64,000 bases of DNA from Lasiosphaeris hirsuta. Lineage: Eukaryota > Ascomycota > Sordariomycetes > Sordariales > Lasiosphaeriaceae. The stretch is from positions 2,976,001 through 3,040,000 of the forward strand of contig JAUKUA010000005.1 of NCBI GenBank assembly GCA_030549175.1. The letters are read 5' to 3'. Shown here piece by piece: positions 26,945-39,562 of the stretch; the first letter of the stretch is position 1; the number at the start of each line of letters is the position of its first letter. Made by a program: the position numbers and the translations under genes. The notes below the pieces were generated by a model. It worked only from the letters and a program-made list of their open reading frames with translations. It was not told the origin of the DNA and searched no databases.

Positions 26945-28031
26945 CAAGGTCCATATGACCACATACCTGCAATCTCTTTGAGATTGACTGTATCGTTGCT
27001 GTAGTGTCTCAATCGAGGCGGCATCTTGGCCAACGCTCACTGAGCAGCAGGTGGCAGAAGCTGGAAAGAGAGCTGGATAGCCTGAGAGCTCATCCGAGAA
27101 GACGCAAGTCTTTAGTTTGAAAAGTTGAAAGAGCTGACCAGCCTTACAAAACTGGGTCAACAAGCAACCAACGCCTCAATCCACCTCTGTCCGAAATCCA
27201 AACAAGACACAAGGATTTCACCGGAAACGCAAGTCATCGCATCAATGCCAGGAAATTGATGGTTGGAAAGATGCGGTCGAAGGCGGGAAAAGGAAGGTAA
27301 TTACAGCCCATCCATATCACCGTGACGCCAGAGTCATTTTCCTCAAATAGTGGTATTGGCCGAAGATTCTGAGTAAAGGTGTTTCTTGTACGTCTTTTTC
27401 AATTTGCTAGATGGCGAGTGTTGATGGAGGCAACCGTCTCTTCGGGGTGAATGTGGATGTTCAGATTTCGAGGTTGCCGCTCACTGGCAGTCCCAGTCTC
27501 GAAATCCAAGGAGCTATGACCAATTCTCTTTTCAGGCAGGCGCTGCCTGTCGACTGACCCTGCTCCTTGCGCTGCCAGCTGGCAAGTGCGTCAAGTACCT
27601 TCCTAACTGAATTGTTCACAGTTCGTCAGAACTCGAGCTGGCGGAACAGAAAACCAAACCATTGTACATAAATCAGAGCTAAAATGACATATCGCTAGGT
27701 AACATGCCAAAAGCCAGTGTAGGTAGTTCAGAGCAGCAGGCATCCATGCTGCTTGTACCGGAGCCAGGGGCCAGAGGTGGGGTGCTTGCCATGTGACCGT
27801 GCACTTTACGCGACCTTCGCTGTTGGCTTCCCGAGAAAGTCGCGTAAAGAGCGCGTCAGAACCGCGATTGGCGCCACACACAGCACACAGTCGGCAGGCT
27901 TTCGGCCCTCAATACCAGCACCTTCCCCCCTGAGTTGCGCCCTCGCGTTATCTCGAGCACCTCCCGTTGCAATCGTGGCTTCGAGGGCCCTTTTCAGTCT
28001 TGCAACGTGCGCATCGAGAACTTTGCTCAGA
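26945..28031. other. Divergent promoter region, TEL1 / DNA ligase I
   Basis: About 1.1 kb separates the two start codons. It contains the inverted ACGCG-type motifs at 27805-27856. On the plus strand a frame in phase with DNA ligase I is free of stops from at least 27753 to the ATG. No independent gene is recognised. Confidence 0.6.
27805..27856. promoter_or_regulatory. Inverted MCB-like (ACGCG) elements
   Basis: TTTACGCGAC at 27805-27814 is repeated in perfect inversion as GTCGCGTAAA at 27839-27848, with a 24-nt spacer. A third ACGCG core (read on the minus strand as ACGCGC) sits at 27851-27856. ACGCG is the core of the MluI cell-cycle box bound by the MBF (Mbp1-Swi6) factor, which drives DNA replication genes including DNA ligase I in yeasts. 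The block lies about 180-230 bp upstream of the ligase ATG. Function is inferred from sequence and gene identity. Confidence 0.5.
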
Positions 28032-30998
28032 ATGACACCCAAGCAATCGACTTTAGGGTATGTGAAGCCTACGCAGACTACGTTAGGGTGTGTAGAGATC
28101 CTGTCTGCACACCACCGGCTCAACTCTCAGTGGTGGACAATCAGAGAATGTATGTACTGATGTTCTGTGATGCAGCAAGTTCTTCGGGAAGCCGACTGGC
28201 TCGAAGCCGGCCCCAACCCAGCAAACCAAGCTCTCCTTTGCGACTAAAGCTCCCAGCAAGCCCAAGGAGCCCGCCCCTGAAGAAACATCGGATCATGAAG
28301 ATCACAATGGCAACCCAGCCCCAGATTTAAAGCAAGAGAAGATAGAAAATGGAAGCCTGGAAGTAAAGGCAGAGCCAGACAAGGGTAAAATCTATTCTCC
28401 CCGCAGTGCATTCACAAAGTCACTTACACGGATCTCTCGGCAGACCCCTCCCCTCCTCCGAAGAAAAGGGGTCGTCCAGCAGCAGCAGCGAAATCCTCCG
28501 CAAAGACACCAGCTGCGAAAATAGAGAGTGTAGACCCAATCGACGATGATGATGACGTCGCACCAGCCAGCAAACGACTCCGAAAAGGCCGTCGAGTGAT
28601 CGAAGATGATGAGGAAGACGAGACCATGGAGGATGCCCCGGTAGTAAAATCTGAACCCAAAGCCACTGCGAAACCAAAGAAAGCCGCACCCTCAAAGACA
28701 TCAGTAAAGAAGGATCCCGAGCCTAAGGTTGTCAAGAAAGAAGAAGCCGAGGAAGCAGCCTCCGAAACGGCATCCGAGGTAGAGGAAGACCCTGAGGAAG
28801 ATGACGATGAAGAGAAACCCGAAGTGGCCGCCAAAGTACGGAAAACTGTCCAGGCAGTTCTCACAGCCAAGGGCAAGGACCCATATCCTGACTGGAAGCC
28901 GGGCGAGCCCGTGCCCTATGCCGCCCTTTGCAAAACTTTTTCTCTTGTCGAACTCACCACCAAAAGACTTATAATCATGGAGCATTGCTCCTTGTTCTTG
29001 CGCCAAGTCTTGAGACTTACCCCAGAGGACCTTCTGTCTACTGTTCTGCTCATGATCAACAAGCTGGCCCCTGACTACGCCGGTATAGAGCTTGGCATTG
29101 GCGAGTCTCTCATCATGAAAGCAATTGGAGAATCAACCGGCCGTAGTTTGGCAGTCATCAAGCAAGACCAAAAGGAGATTGGTGATCTCGGCCTCGTCGC
29201 AGTGAAATCCAGATCGACACAGCCGACGATGTTCAAGCCCAAGCCTTTGACCATCAGGGGCGTCCACAAGGGCCTTATGGGCATTGCGACAGTTTCTGGC
29301 AATGGCGCCCAGGGCAGGAAAGTGGATGGCATCAAGAAGCTTCTTTCGGCAGCAGACTCCGCAACACCGGGCAAGGTTGACATCACCAAAGACAAGGGCG
29401 GTCCAAGTGAGGCGAAGTACATTGTTCGCTTCTTGGAGGGCAAGCTCAGACTGGGCCTCGCCGAGAGGACCGTCCTAGTTTCACTCGCTCAAGCCATAGT
29501 GGCACACGAAGCTTCACTGAATAACACAGTACCAAGTACCACTGATATCGAAAAGGCGGAGTCCATTCTCAAAACTGTCTACAGGTTTGTATGATCCCTC
29601 CTTCCTTGAAACAGATCGCTAATCTGAATACCAGCGAACTTCCGAGCTACGACGTCATCATCCCAGCGATGGTTGAGCACGGCATCATGAATCTGAGAGA
29701 TCACTGCAAGCTCCGACCTGGAGTACCCCTCAAGCCCATGTTGGCCAAGCCAACCAAGGCTATCACTGAGGTCCTGGACCGCTTCGAAGGTCAAACCTTC
29801 ACTTGCGAATACAAGTATGATGGCGAGAGAGCGCAAATCCACTATGTCGCCAAGGATGCCGGGGAAGAGCTTAGCCAGTCCTTACCCAGTGCTACCCAAG
29901 AGGTCGGCCGTGGTGTTGCGTCCATTTTTTCCAGGAATTCTGAAGACTTGTCGAAGAAGTATCCCGACATCCTTGTAAAGCTTCATACGTGGGTGAAGGA
30001 AGACACTCATAGCTTTGTCTTGGACTGCGAGTCCGTCGCATGGGATGTCACTGAGAAGAAAGTCCTGCCCTTCCAGCAACTCATGACCAGGAAGAAGAAG
30101 GACGTCAAAATTGAAGATGTCAAGGTCAAGGTCTGCGTCTTTGCTTTCGATTTACTCTACCTGAACGGCGAATCTGTTGTAGAGAAGTCCCTTCGGGAGC
30201 GCCGGGAGCTTCTTCACAAGTCATTCCGCACCATTGAAGGCGAGTTCTCGTTTGCGACTAGCATGGACGGCCAAGAGATCGATGACATTCAGACATTCCT
30301 CGACGAGTCGGTCAAGGCATCTTGCGAGGGCCTAATGGTGAAAATGTTGGATGGTACCGAGAGCGGGTATGAGCCCAGCAAGCGGAGTCGAAACTGGCTG
30401 AAGGTACAATTTCCAATCTCCTAGGGGAGACACAGTTTGCTAACCACACTCTATCAACTAGATCAAAAAGGACTATTTGTCTGGTATCGGCGATTCCTTG
30501 GATCTGGTTGTCCTCGGTGCCTACTATGGCAAGGGCAAGCGTACCTCCGTGTATGGCGCCTTCTTGTTAGCGTGCTACAACCCCACGACCGACACATATG
30601 AAACTGTGTGCAACATCGGCACCGGCTTCAGCGAAGCCGTCCTGGAGGAGCTGCACAAGGACCTCTCGGTCATTGTCATCGACCGCCCCAAGCCCTTCTA
30701 TGCCCACAGCGTGGGCAACCAGCACCAGCCGGACGTCTGGTTTGAGCCGCGCTATGTGTGGGAGGTGAAAACGGCCGATCTCACGCTTAGCCCGCGGTAC
30801 AAGGCCGGCTCGAAGGAGAATGTCGACCCCAGCGGCGAGAAGGGCATCAGTCTGCGGTTCCCCCGCTTTATCAAGGTCCGCGACGACAAGAAGGCGGACG
30901 AGGCGACGAGCAGCCGGCAGGTGGCGGAGATGTATCGCAAGCAGGAAAGCGTGACTAAGAGCAAGGGGCCGTCGGTGGATGATGACTTCGAGTATTAG
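28032..30998 (+). CDS. cdc9: ATP-dependent DNA ligase I
   Basis: Five exons: 28032-28087, 28176-28384, 28444-29584, 29635-30403 and 30462-30998, giving about 903 aa. The N-terminus has a PCNA-binding box, QTTLGKFF, assembled across the first intron, with a weaker QSTLGYV just before it. An acidic and Lys/Pro-rich linker follows with a KKRGRP-type nuclear signal. Then come the DNA-binding domain, the adenylation domain with the active-site motif EYKYDGERAQIH (lysine near residue 529) and the OB-fold domain with LKIKKDY after the fourth intron. The enzyme seals nicks between Okazaki fragments and in excision repair. It is divergent from TEL1 and convergent with the CLC gene. The stop-free frame upstream of the ATG may add a mitochondrial leader. 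The symbol follows the yeast name. Confidence 0.95.
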
Positions 30999-31377
30999 AT
31001 AGGCATTTGGGCGGCGGCATTTTGCACTGTATTTGTTCATGGTGTGGGAGAAGGGCGGAGGGGTGGAGATAGGTGAATTCATCTTCGTGTGGTGAAGCTA
31101 GCTAAATGATGCAGCTAGCTTTGTAGATTTATGATGCCAATGTGGCTTGGAAGTTAAGCCGCAATTATTGCATCCAGTTTTACTACCCATACGTAGCCTT
31201 ACCATTGCAAGATCGTCAGGCGAATCGTCATGACATTCATGCCAAAATCTATTGACAATTATGATCGCGTCATTTCATCTACTCTGGGATATACAAATAC
31301 GATAAACAAGCATCACACCGAACAAGCCCCATTCGCTAATAGTAATACCCACCCCACATAGAACCAGATCAGATACA
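30999..31377. other. Convergent 3' region, DNA ligase I / CLC
   Basis: About 380 bp between two facing stop codons, AT-richer than the flanking coding sequence and probably made of the two 3' untranslated regions. No gene is seen. Confidence 0.6.
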
Positions 31378-34178
31378 TCATAATATACTCCCCCGGTCCA
31401 CCCCGGGACTAACCAAATCCTCCATCATGCCCTCCCCACGCAACAAGCCCTCCTGCTCCCCTTCTCCATCCTCCCTCGTGACACCCTCCCCCCCTTGCCC
31501 CCCGTCATCGCGGCCACCGAGTCCCCCGCTGGGGTTGCTCGTGCGACGCGTCTCCTCGGCGCCGTTAAGCACGTACCACACATCCTTCTTGGTCAGTAGA
31601 CCCTGCAGAACGCCGCGGTCGCTGAAGAGAACGTAGCGCAGGCCGAGCTTTTGGAAGTAGCTGACGGCGAGGTGGAGGCGGCTGCGGGAGGGGAGGGTGA
31701 GCGGAGTCTGGTCCATCCAGGGGCGGAGGTCGAGGGTAGAGCGGGGGTCGGCGAGGGGCTGGTGGGCGAAGAAAGCCTCGGTCTCGGGGGGCAGCGAGCG
31801 CGGTGGCTGGGTGGCCGTGTGCAGGTTGTAGGCGAGCTCGGCGCGCGAGATGTAGCCGAGCAGGACGGCGTCGCGGGGGTCCGAGACGACGGGGAAGCCG
31901 CGGTAGGGATGGCCGTCGAGGATGGCCGTGAGGGAGGCCACCGTGTGGCCGGTGGCGGTGAGCACGACGAGGTCCTCGATGCGCGTCATGATCTGCGCGG
32001 CGGGTATGTCGGGGATGGTCATTTCCTCGCTGTTGTCGAGGAAGGGGTACTCGTTGAAGTGGATCCACGACTCGTAGATACCCCGGCGAGAGAAGGCGTC
32101 GCCCACCCACTTGGAGATCATGACGGCTACCATGATAGGCAGCACGTATGTTAGAGCGCCCGTCAGCTCGAACATGATGACGACGATGGACACAGTCATG
32201 CGTGTTACGCCGGCGAGGGCGGCCGCTGCCCCGATGATGGCGTATGTGCCGGGCGTGATGCACGGGATGTCGGGCTCGCACGCACGGAAGGCAATGAAGG
32301 CGGGATGGTTATGCTGCCAGATCTCCATGATTATGCCAACGGCACGCCCCGATAGCGCGCCGATGGCCATGGACGGCAGAATGATGCCTGCAGGGATCTG
32401 CAGGCCGAAGGTGACGGCGGCTAGAAAGAAGCCCAGTACCGAGGCGAATATGAGCAGAACGATGGTTCCGGCCGAGGCGGCGCCGGTCTTGCAAAGGCCG
32501 AACTGATCGTCCGTCAGCTTGGAGCATTCGGAAAAGAGGTTCGACACCAAGTCTGAAGACTGGGCGCGCATATAGTTGTTGGGGTAGTTGATCAGCGCAG
32601 TTGCAAATGCCACCACGATGACTTGGACGACCGGGCCGGGCAGCCAGGCGGCCGATTTCTTGAATTGGGCAACATGCATATTTGCCTTGATGAAGAGTCC
32701 TCCATAAACTCCGCCCAAAATACCGAGGAGCATGAAGGGGATGAGCTCAAAGCCATGCCAGCTAGAGCTGTAGGTAACTTGGTAAAGTACCAATTTCCCG
32801 GAGCGATAGGGGTCAAAAGCTTGCAGCACCACTGCGGCCGTCATAGCACATACGAAGCTCTGCCACATAGTCTTGTCGGGGAAGTAGTAAGAGAGTTGCT
32901 GTTCGGTGGTTAGTCGTTGTCTCATAAGAAGTCAGGGTATCAGAAATGCTTACTTCGAGGCTGAACAACACGCCCCCGATGGGAGACCCAAAGGCAACAG
33001 AGATGCCAGAGGCTGCGGCTGCGGACAGAACCTCCCTCTTCCGCGCTATAAGACGAGTTAGTTTGTGTCGAGTCCATCAAGGTGGGATTCAACATCAGCA
33101 TACCTTCGTTGTTGTTAATATTCGGAAACAACTTAGTAAACACGTTAGCGCAGCAGCAAGCGACGTGAACCAAAGGACCCTCTTTCCCCAACCACATTCC
33201 AGATGCTACAGCCAGGACCAAGCCTAACGATTTAGTGATCAAAGTCCATATTCCCAAAAACCTCCTGATAATAAAGCCACCCAACACCGTCTTGATCTCG
33301 GGTATCCCACTGTGCTTGGCATAAATCGCATAAGACTTGACCAACACGGCCGCAAACAGAGCAAACGACACGGATAACAACAAGTAAAAAAAATACTCGA
33401 TAAACCACTTCCCCTCGGCCGAGCCAATGCCCAGTGCAGTGCTCCAGGGACGCCATCCAAAGCATTTCGCCTGCTCCTCGTAGCCAATGCAGCACGACGT
33501 CTTGCTGAGGTAGAAGGCGCCGCCATCGGCGGTTGAGCAGAACCCGTACTTGAAGTCACCAAGCCAGTCGGTGGCGACGTCGATGGCGGCCGCCAGGGCG
33601 CCCACAGCCAGGCCCGTCAGCACCAGCACGACCCACACCTGGCTGGCGTCGAGGAACTGGTGCGCATATCCCAACAAACCCTTTGCGCTCGCATGCAGCA
33701 CGCGCAGTCGTTGGCGCTCCTTTGTGTACTCAAAGATCCAGTCGATGGCCGTCAGGTCCTCGTAGCCGACTCGCCGACCGGGGCCTTCGACATACCAGTC
33801 GAGAGGCACGCCATCTTTCGACCCAGCGGGTATAGGATCCAGTCGTGACGATGATGGTAGTCCTTCTGTTGTTAAACTAGGAGTATATGGAGAGTCGTAA
33901 AGGCGGCTAGGGGAGCCGGCGCTACGAGGGCCACCGGTGAGAGCGTTTAGAAGTCTCGCCGGTTGTGAGAGGAAGCCCTGTTTCTGCTTGCGCTTGAAGC
34001 TCAGGGGCTCGGCGAGGTCATCGCGCAGGGGGTCGTCGCGGAGTATATCGGGCCCGTCGGTAATCTCGAATAGGTCGAGCTCGTCGGCATCGTCGTCGTC
34101 GTGGGCGTAGCTGTTACGGTTGTTGTGGTCGGCTGAACTCGAGGACGCCCCGGTGTTCATTGCGGCAGACGATGACAT
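31378..34178 (-). CDS. CLC-family chloride transporter (GEF1-like, CBS domains)
   Basis: Three exons on the minus strand, 34178-33104, 33045-32954 and 32898-31378, with introns of 58 and 55 bp; about 895 aa. A long acidic cytoplasmic N-terminus precedes ten or more hydrophobic segments. CLC signature motifs are present in order: HSGIPEIK (chloride-coordinating loop), GKEGPLVH near residue 330 with the gating glutamate retained, and [13 protein letters not shown]. Two CBS domains follow, one around [14 protein letters not shown] and one around [20 protein letters not shown]. The gating glutamate suggests a proton-coupled exchanger of the Golgi/endosome/vacuole type rather than a simple channel, as for yeast Gef1 (inference from family). 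The low-complexity Gly/Glu-rich C-terminus is unlikely to be structured. It is divergent from the neurochondrin gene. Confidence 0.93.
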
Positions 34179-34653
34179 GCTGCTGCCATCGTATCTTCGG
34201 CTGCGCCGTGAGGGAGCTTATGGGTGTTCGGCGATTTTGGCGTGATGGTATAACGGAAACGTGGAATCAAGGGTTCGCCTTGTCGCTGCCTGTCTTTGTC
34301 CTCCAGTCTTGATCTTGTCGAAGCTCGTGGCGCAGTGATCGCTGTTGCTCGCACCTGGGCCTTATCGATAAGGCAGGCACCTAATGGAGGAAGGCCGCCA
34401 CCACCCCATGCCCACCCCCAAAGCCGCTAAGATGCTCCGCTGCGGCACCCTGAAAGCTTGAATTCAACTGCGAACCTAATGGGTCTTGAGTCGTCTCAGG
34501 AGCCGCGACTAGCACGATGAGATGGAAGAGAGGTGCTGGGTTTTGGGGGCAGCAATCGCGCCTTCACTCCTTTTCATCCATATCCGCCATGGGAACCGAC
34601 AACTACTGAGTCCCTTCAATAGAGAAATAACAATCTGAGAGCCAATCACGAAA
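34179..34653. other. Divergent promoter, CLC / neurochondrin
   Basis: A 475-bp head-to-head spacer. An inverted GATA-like pair (CTTATCGATAAGG) lies near 34361-34373. Nothing else is recognised. Confidence 0.5.
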
Positions 34654-36706
34654 ATGGAAACCCCGTCTGTGTGTGTCGACGAGCAGAAAGGCTCGATCCA
34701 GAAAATCCAGACGCTCCTTGCGGCCAAGGATGACACCTCGCGATTCGTCGGCCTAGCGCTGCTCAAGTCGGTCCTGGACAATGACGAAGATCTTCGAGGC
34801 AATGAAGAGATTGTCGTCACCTTGTGGAAGAGCATCCCGCCCAAGTTCGTCGATCGTCTGATCCAAACGGGAGCGCGCCAGAAGGCATCGCGCAAAGATG
34901 CCAGTGACATGCTGGACCTGGCTGTCTCTGTTCTGCACACCTTCGCCGTGCTTCTGCCGGAAGTGGCAAAGGCAAATAGCAGAATTCTCGACAGGATCCC
35001 GCAGTTGGTGGCCGGTCTTTTGCACTGGTAAGTACCCAGCTGCTAAAGGTTGAAGTTGCCAACCACATAGACTGACCAGTAGGCAGCTCAAATGAAACAG
35101 CCCACTTAGCCTTGGAGACTCTCGTGAGTCTTGTGAGCCAGCCAGCCGGTGCTCTGGTATTTATTGCCGTCGAGGACTTGAGCCCCCTGACTGAGATTGC
35201 ACCCTCACAACCCCTTGTGCTCGACACCCTCTCTCACGCATGGCTCAACTCCATGACAGACGTCACAGACAAGGCCAAGCTAAGGACCACTATCGACAAG
35301 ATAGTGGGAAGCCTTGTATCCTTCTTCAAGGGGACTGACGCCGTCACACTGTTGGATTTCCTCGCCAACTTGCTGCCACGTCTAGACCCAGAGGTTAGTA
35401 ACCCCTGAAGGACGACGCCAGAAGACATAACTAACCCAGATACCAGATCCTCCCACCAAACCCCAGCTGGCTATCCCCCCTTGGAAAGTTCATCCGCACG
35501 CTTGCCACAAGCCGGCCCACCGCCGCCAGCCGCGCCGCCTCCACCAACCTAGCCGCTGCCCTCCTCGAGGCCTACCCAATCCAAGCCCCAACCCTTCTCT
35601 TCTCCGACGGTGATGCCATCATCACAAACCCTGATGACAAACCCTTCTCCTACCTCTTCATCCACCTTCTTCTCATCGACCTACGCGCCTCCCTGCCCCT
35701 CCTCCTCGAGCAACTCAACAGCCCAGCCTACCCTGCAATTTCCCTGCGCCTGACTTCGGCCTTCAACGTCGTCTCCCACTATACCGGCTACCTCCTGCGC
35801 TCCCTCGACGCCCCGACCTCGACCCCGTGGATCCTCACCTCCCCGGACTTGCTCCTCAAGCTCCGTGTCTCCCTCTCCGAGACAATGTCGCTCGCCATCG
35901 AGTTCCTGCGCGACCGCTGGGACGCTTCAGTCGCCGGCGCTCTGGGGCTGCACCCCTCGGCGCGCGACGCCGAGGTGACCACCTTCACGGCGGCCCCGCC
36001 GCGGCGCCCGCTGACGTGGGAGTCCAAGGAGGCGCAGGGTGGCGTCGTCCCCGAGGACCCGCTCGTGCTGGCCGGCGTGCGCGCGCTGGCCGTGTGGCTG
36101 CGCGAAGACGACAACGAAATGCTGCGCAAGGAGGCCGCCGGGCTGGCTGACATGTTTGTCGAGCTGTTCCGCGGGAGCGGGGAGCCGGGCCGGCTCGATT
36201 TCCGCCGGGCCGTGTTAGTCGCGCTGGAGGGGATCACGGTCGAGTGGAAGGGAGTCGAGGCGTTTCTTAAGCACGGCGGGTGGAGCGTGCTAGCCGACGA
36301 CCTGCTCGCGATCCTGCAGGCACAAACCAAGGCGGATACTGACGACGCGGAGGCCGCGCGCGGTGTGGAGGTCGTCAGGGTGTTGTTGCCCATCGTCGAG
36401 GCCGAGGATCCCGGCGTGAGAGAGGAATGGATGGATCTTGTCACGCGCGTCGCTGCGTGGGATGTGCCAGCGCCGGAAGACCGGCCCGTGGGCGTTGTGG
36501 AGGAGTTCCAGGTCGCGGTGCTGCAGCTGGTCACGGCGTTGTTGGTCAACACGCACGCCGGGATGCAGAAGCGCTCTGTGCATTCGACGAGCGCGGTGTT
36601 GGGGATTGCGGGACAGTTGAAGAAAAGGATACGCGACGGTGGCGGCGATCCAGGACTTAAAGAGTCGCTAGAGGATGTTTTGACGACGCTGGGGAGGTTG
36701 CGGTAA
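34654..36706 (+). CDS. Neurochondrin-family protein
   Basis: Three exons, 34654-35027, 35087-35393 and 35447-36706, about 646 aa. The second exon begins after the third of three closely spaced AG dinucleotides, which gives the junction GLLHC-SNETAHLALETL; only this choice keeps the frame. The protein is helical and leucine-rich throughout, like the armadillo-type neurochondrin fold, with no enzyme motif and no clear membrane segment. The region from about residue 370 has very high third-position GC and Arg/Glu/Ala-rich helices. The animal protein binds membrane receptors and SMN and modulates signalling; the fungal role is not established. It shares an upstream region with the CLC gene. Confidence 0.82.
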
Positions 36707-38132
36707 AGCCCCCATAGCGATTGTAGGTATTTAAGGAGGCATAGAAAAGGGGCTTTTCTGTTGTTTACTTGGTGGGGTGCATTTGTAGGATCAACAGATA
36801 ACGACACCACGCAAAACCCATTTAGGGTACTCCTACTCCAGGTAAATTAAAGCACAGGTTTTCGTGATAAACCACCAATTCCTCTCTGCGTTGTTCTGAT
36901 CCATGTCATATTCTGCCTACGCTAGACCTGTAGATACAAGACAAGCCCCGGGAAGTTGATGCCATCCCCGAGGAAGAAGCAATATCCTCTACGACAATTG
37001 AATTCAACAGGACACACCCAACTAGACCAGATCATTGCCACGCATAAAGTCTTACATTTCTACGTAGGGGCCTCAGATCGGAACTCGAAGACGTACTCCA
37101 GTTACGACACTTACCTCCAGCACACCATGACACAACATCAGTCAAACTCCCCAACCAACCTGCATCCACCAAAACCAAGCCCGCCAACCCGAGCTGAACC
37201 CCTAGGTCTTATAATGGGGTTGCAGGAGCGCCTGTGCCACGAAACAATCTCACCACCATCCTGACACCGCCGCTCGCTTCATCCTCAATGGCAACGCCCC
37301 TACCCTTTGGCCCGGTCACAACTCACTTGACAGAAGCCCACCTTTGCATTCCGAATCATGACGAAAGCCTCACAAAGCCCGGGGAAAGCCAAGGCACACC
37401 CGCTGCCGCCCGGCCCTACGACCACCCGAAACACCAACGGCCTTATTAATAGTACCCCGTAGTATCCCCAGGACCTTCGTATCATCGTTTGCGCATATAC
37501 CATTCCCAATACCTTATATGCACATCAGTGCGAGGCACCCGCTCCTGTCAGCATTGCAACTATACAGGCAGACTACCAAGGCCCCCCGAACCATCAGCCG
37601 GCGGCCCCCATTGAAAAAAAGGAACCTCCCACATCCCTTGGCGCCACCCTCCCACTCTTCCAGCATGGCAAACGCCGAGCAAATCACATGGGAGATCCAC
37701 CCCTGACCGGACAGGCGGGTAGGGAAGCTGGGCGGAAGGTGTGGGCTAGGTGTAGTGTGCCACGGTTCATATCCCTCCCTCTCGGAACGCGGGAGGGAAG
37801 AGAGTAATTGCGGGAGCTAGGGGGGGGGGTAGATGGACCAGCCGACAGAGAGGGGACTGGGTGTTTCTTTCCCTTCTCGATCATCGCAACGGATCATCGC
37901 AACGGGATGTGAGTGTGTGTGTGTGAAAGTATGGAGGATCAAGTGTGAGAGTGTCCGTGCCAGGGAACGACGAGGGCGGTTACGATGTACCCCAGCCTCG
38001 CTTCCCATCTCAGATTCCGGAAGCGATTGGCAACAATATAATAAACAGATGACGCTTTACGCTTCCTTCAAGCTTTCCGCCGAGTAAGCCTCCGACCAAA
38101 TGAGTGGGCGAAGTAGGCAGGTAGGGGTCCTG

Positions 38133-38155
38133 AAAAAAAAAAAAAAAAAAAAAAA
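38133..38155. repeat. Poly(A) tract (23)
   Basis: An uninterrupted A run in non-coding DNA. I see no retrotransposon coding sequence or target-site duplication beside it, so it is recorded only as a simple repeat. Confidence 0.9.
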
Positions 38156-39562
38156 GCGCGTGCCCTCCGTGATTTACATCTGAGATTGACAGCTGTGTAT
38201 GTGCGAGTATACGCTTGACGAGAGCGGTACGATGAGCCGAACTGACAGTGCGGCCATAATACCCTATTGGCTACCAAGGGACGCACTGCGAGGAGGGGGG
38301 GGAAGGGTGAGGGCTTGAGGGCGTGCTTGTTCCCGCTTTGGCGTGCTTCTTTTCCCTTGAAGTGCTTTTTTTTTTGGTGGCCGAGGGCCAACTGCTGCCG
38401 CTATACATCGAACAGCCTGTTCGATTTAGCCCGCCAATCTCCCAAATAGATATAGTAGACAACAAAACCAGCACTATTCGAGAAATATGCTGATCATGGC
38501 CTAGACTCTGCACTCACGACCTGCATCTCTCGCAAGCCGACTCGCCGCTTGACGAGCGCCACAGCCGTCGGCAGAAGCTCGCCCACAGAAGGCATGCTGA
38601 ATCTCAAGTGTCAAAACCCTAGAGTTTTAGTGTAGGGTTGTGTCGTTTGGGGTCATGATGTTATGTTTCTGGTGGCACAAAGCTGGGAACTTTGTTTCAT
38701 CAACATTAATGTGCAAGATCAGGGAGAAGAGAATGAAGTGAGGCAAAGTTATCTTCATCTTGGCCTTTTATTGATGGCTAGCACGACGCGCCACTAAGGC
38801 AACTTATTGGATGGGCCAGAGATGGAAGACGGCCAATACGCTCCATTTCTTGTTGCTTCCGGGACGAACTTGATGAGGGATGCATGGTTGCGAAATCAAA
38901 TATTCTGCAGACAGGGAGCAGGGGGTGTTGAAGGGGCGGGGCGGGAGCGAGAGGGGGACTCGCGATCAGAACAACGACTTGGAAACGCGCCGATTCGTGC
39001 AGAGATATTCCCTGAGCTCGCCCGCGTCCAAGACACAAGAGCCTTGAAATGTGATGAAGCCAAGAGACAGCAATCGGCTAACGAAGCGGTAGACCACCTA
39101 GAGCTGACCTTGGTTGTTAGCTTGGCTCGGTATCAACCGGAAGCCCCTGCCTGTTCTATATGAAATTGTGGTGTCTAACGCAGATGATGCGTCTCGTTTG
39201 AAGGCACATCGAGAAGCGCCGCTGGGTGACAGCCTTTGGCATCTTTTAGGAGGCGCGATTATGAGGTCGGTCATGCGCTGACCGCTCCGCGAAGGCTGTA
39301 TTGGGCTGGTAGCGTTAGTACCAGATCAGGACCCACCGCAACCGGTCGGCTGTTCCGGGATCTGAGGTCGTAGCGGTTCGGAAGAGCGTAGCAGTGTGAG
39401 AAGAAGCGCAAAAAATCTCTGCGGGTACAGATGTCTGGTTCGAACCATTGTTGGCCGACGTCTCTCGCTCAGCAGTGGCCCTTGGGGGCAGTCAGCACAG
39501 CGCAGTGATGGGATCCCATCGTGCCGAGTCGCCACGATTCGCTCGAGAAACGGAGGAGGGTT

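Noticed and set aside
38133..38155. Poly(A) tract as the tail of a retroposed element
   Set aside because: No reverse transcriptase remnant, retrogene or target-site duplication is visible around it.
39421..39450. B-box-like GGTTCGAACC, possible tRNA
   Set aside because: Only three base pairs of T-stem, and no matching acceptor or D-arm on either strand.
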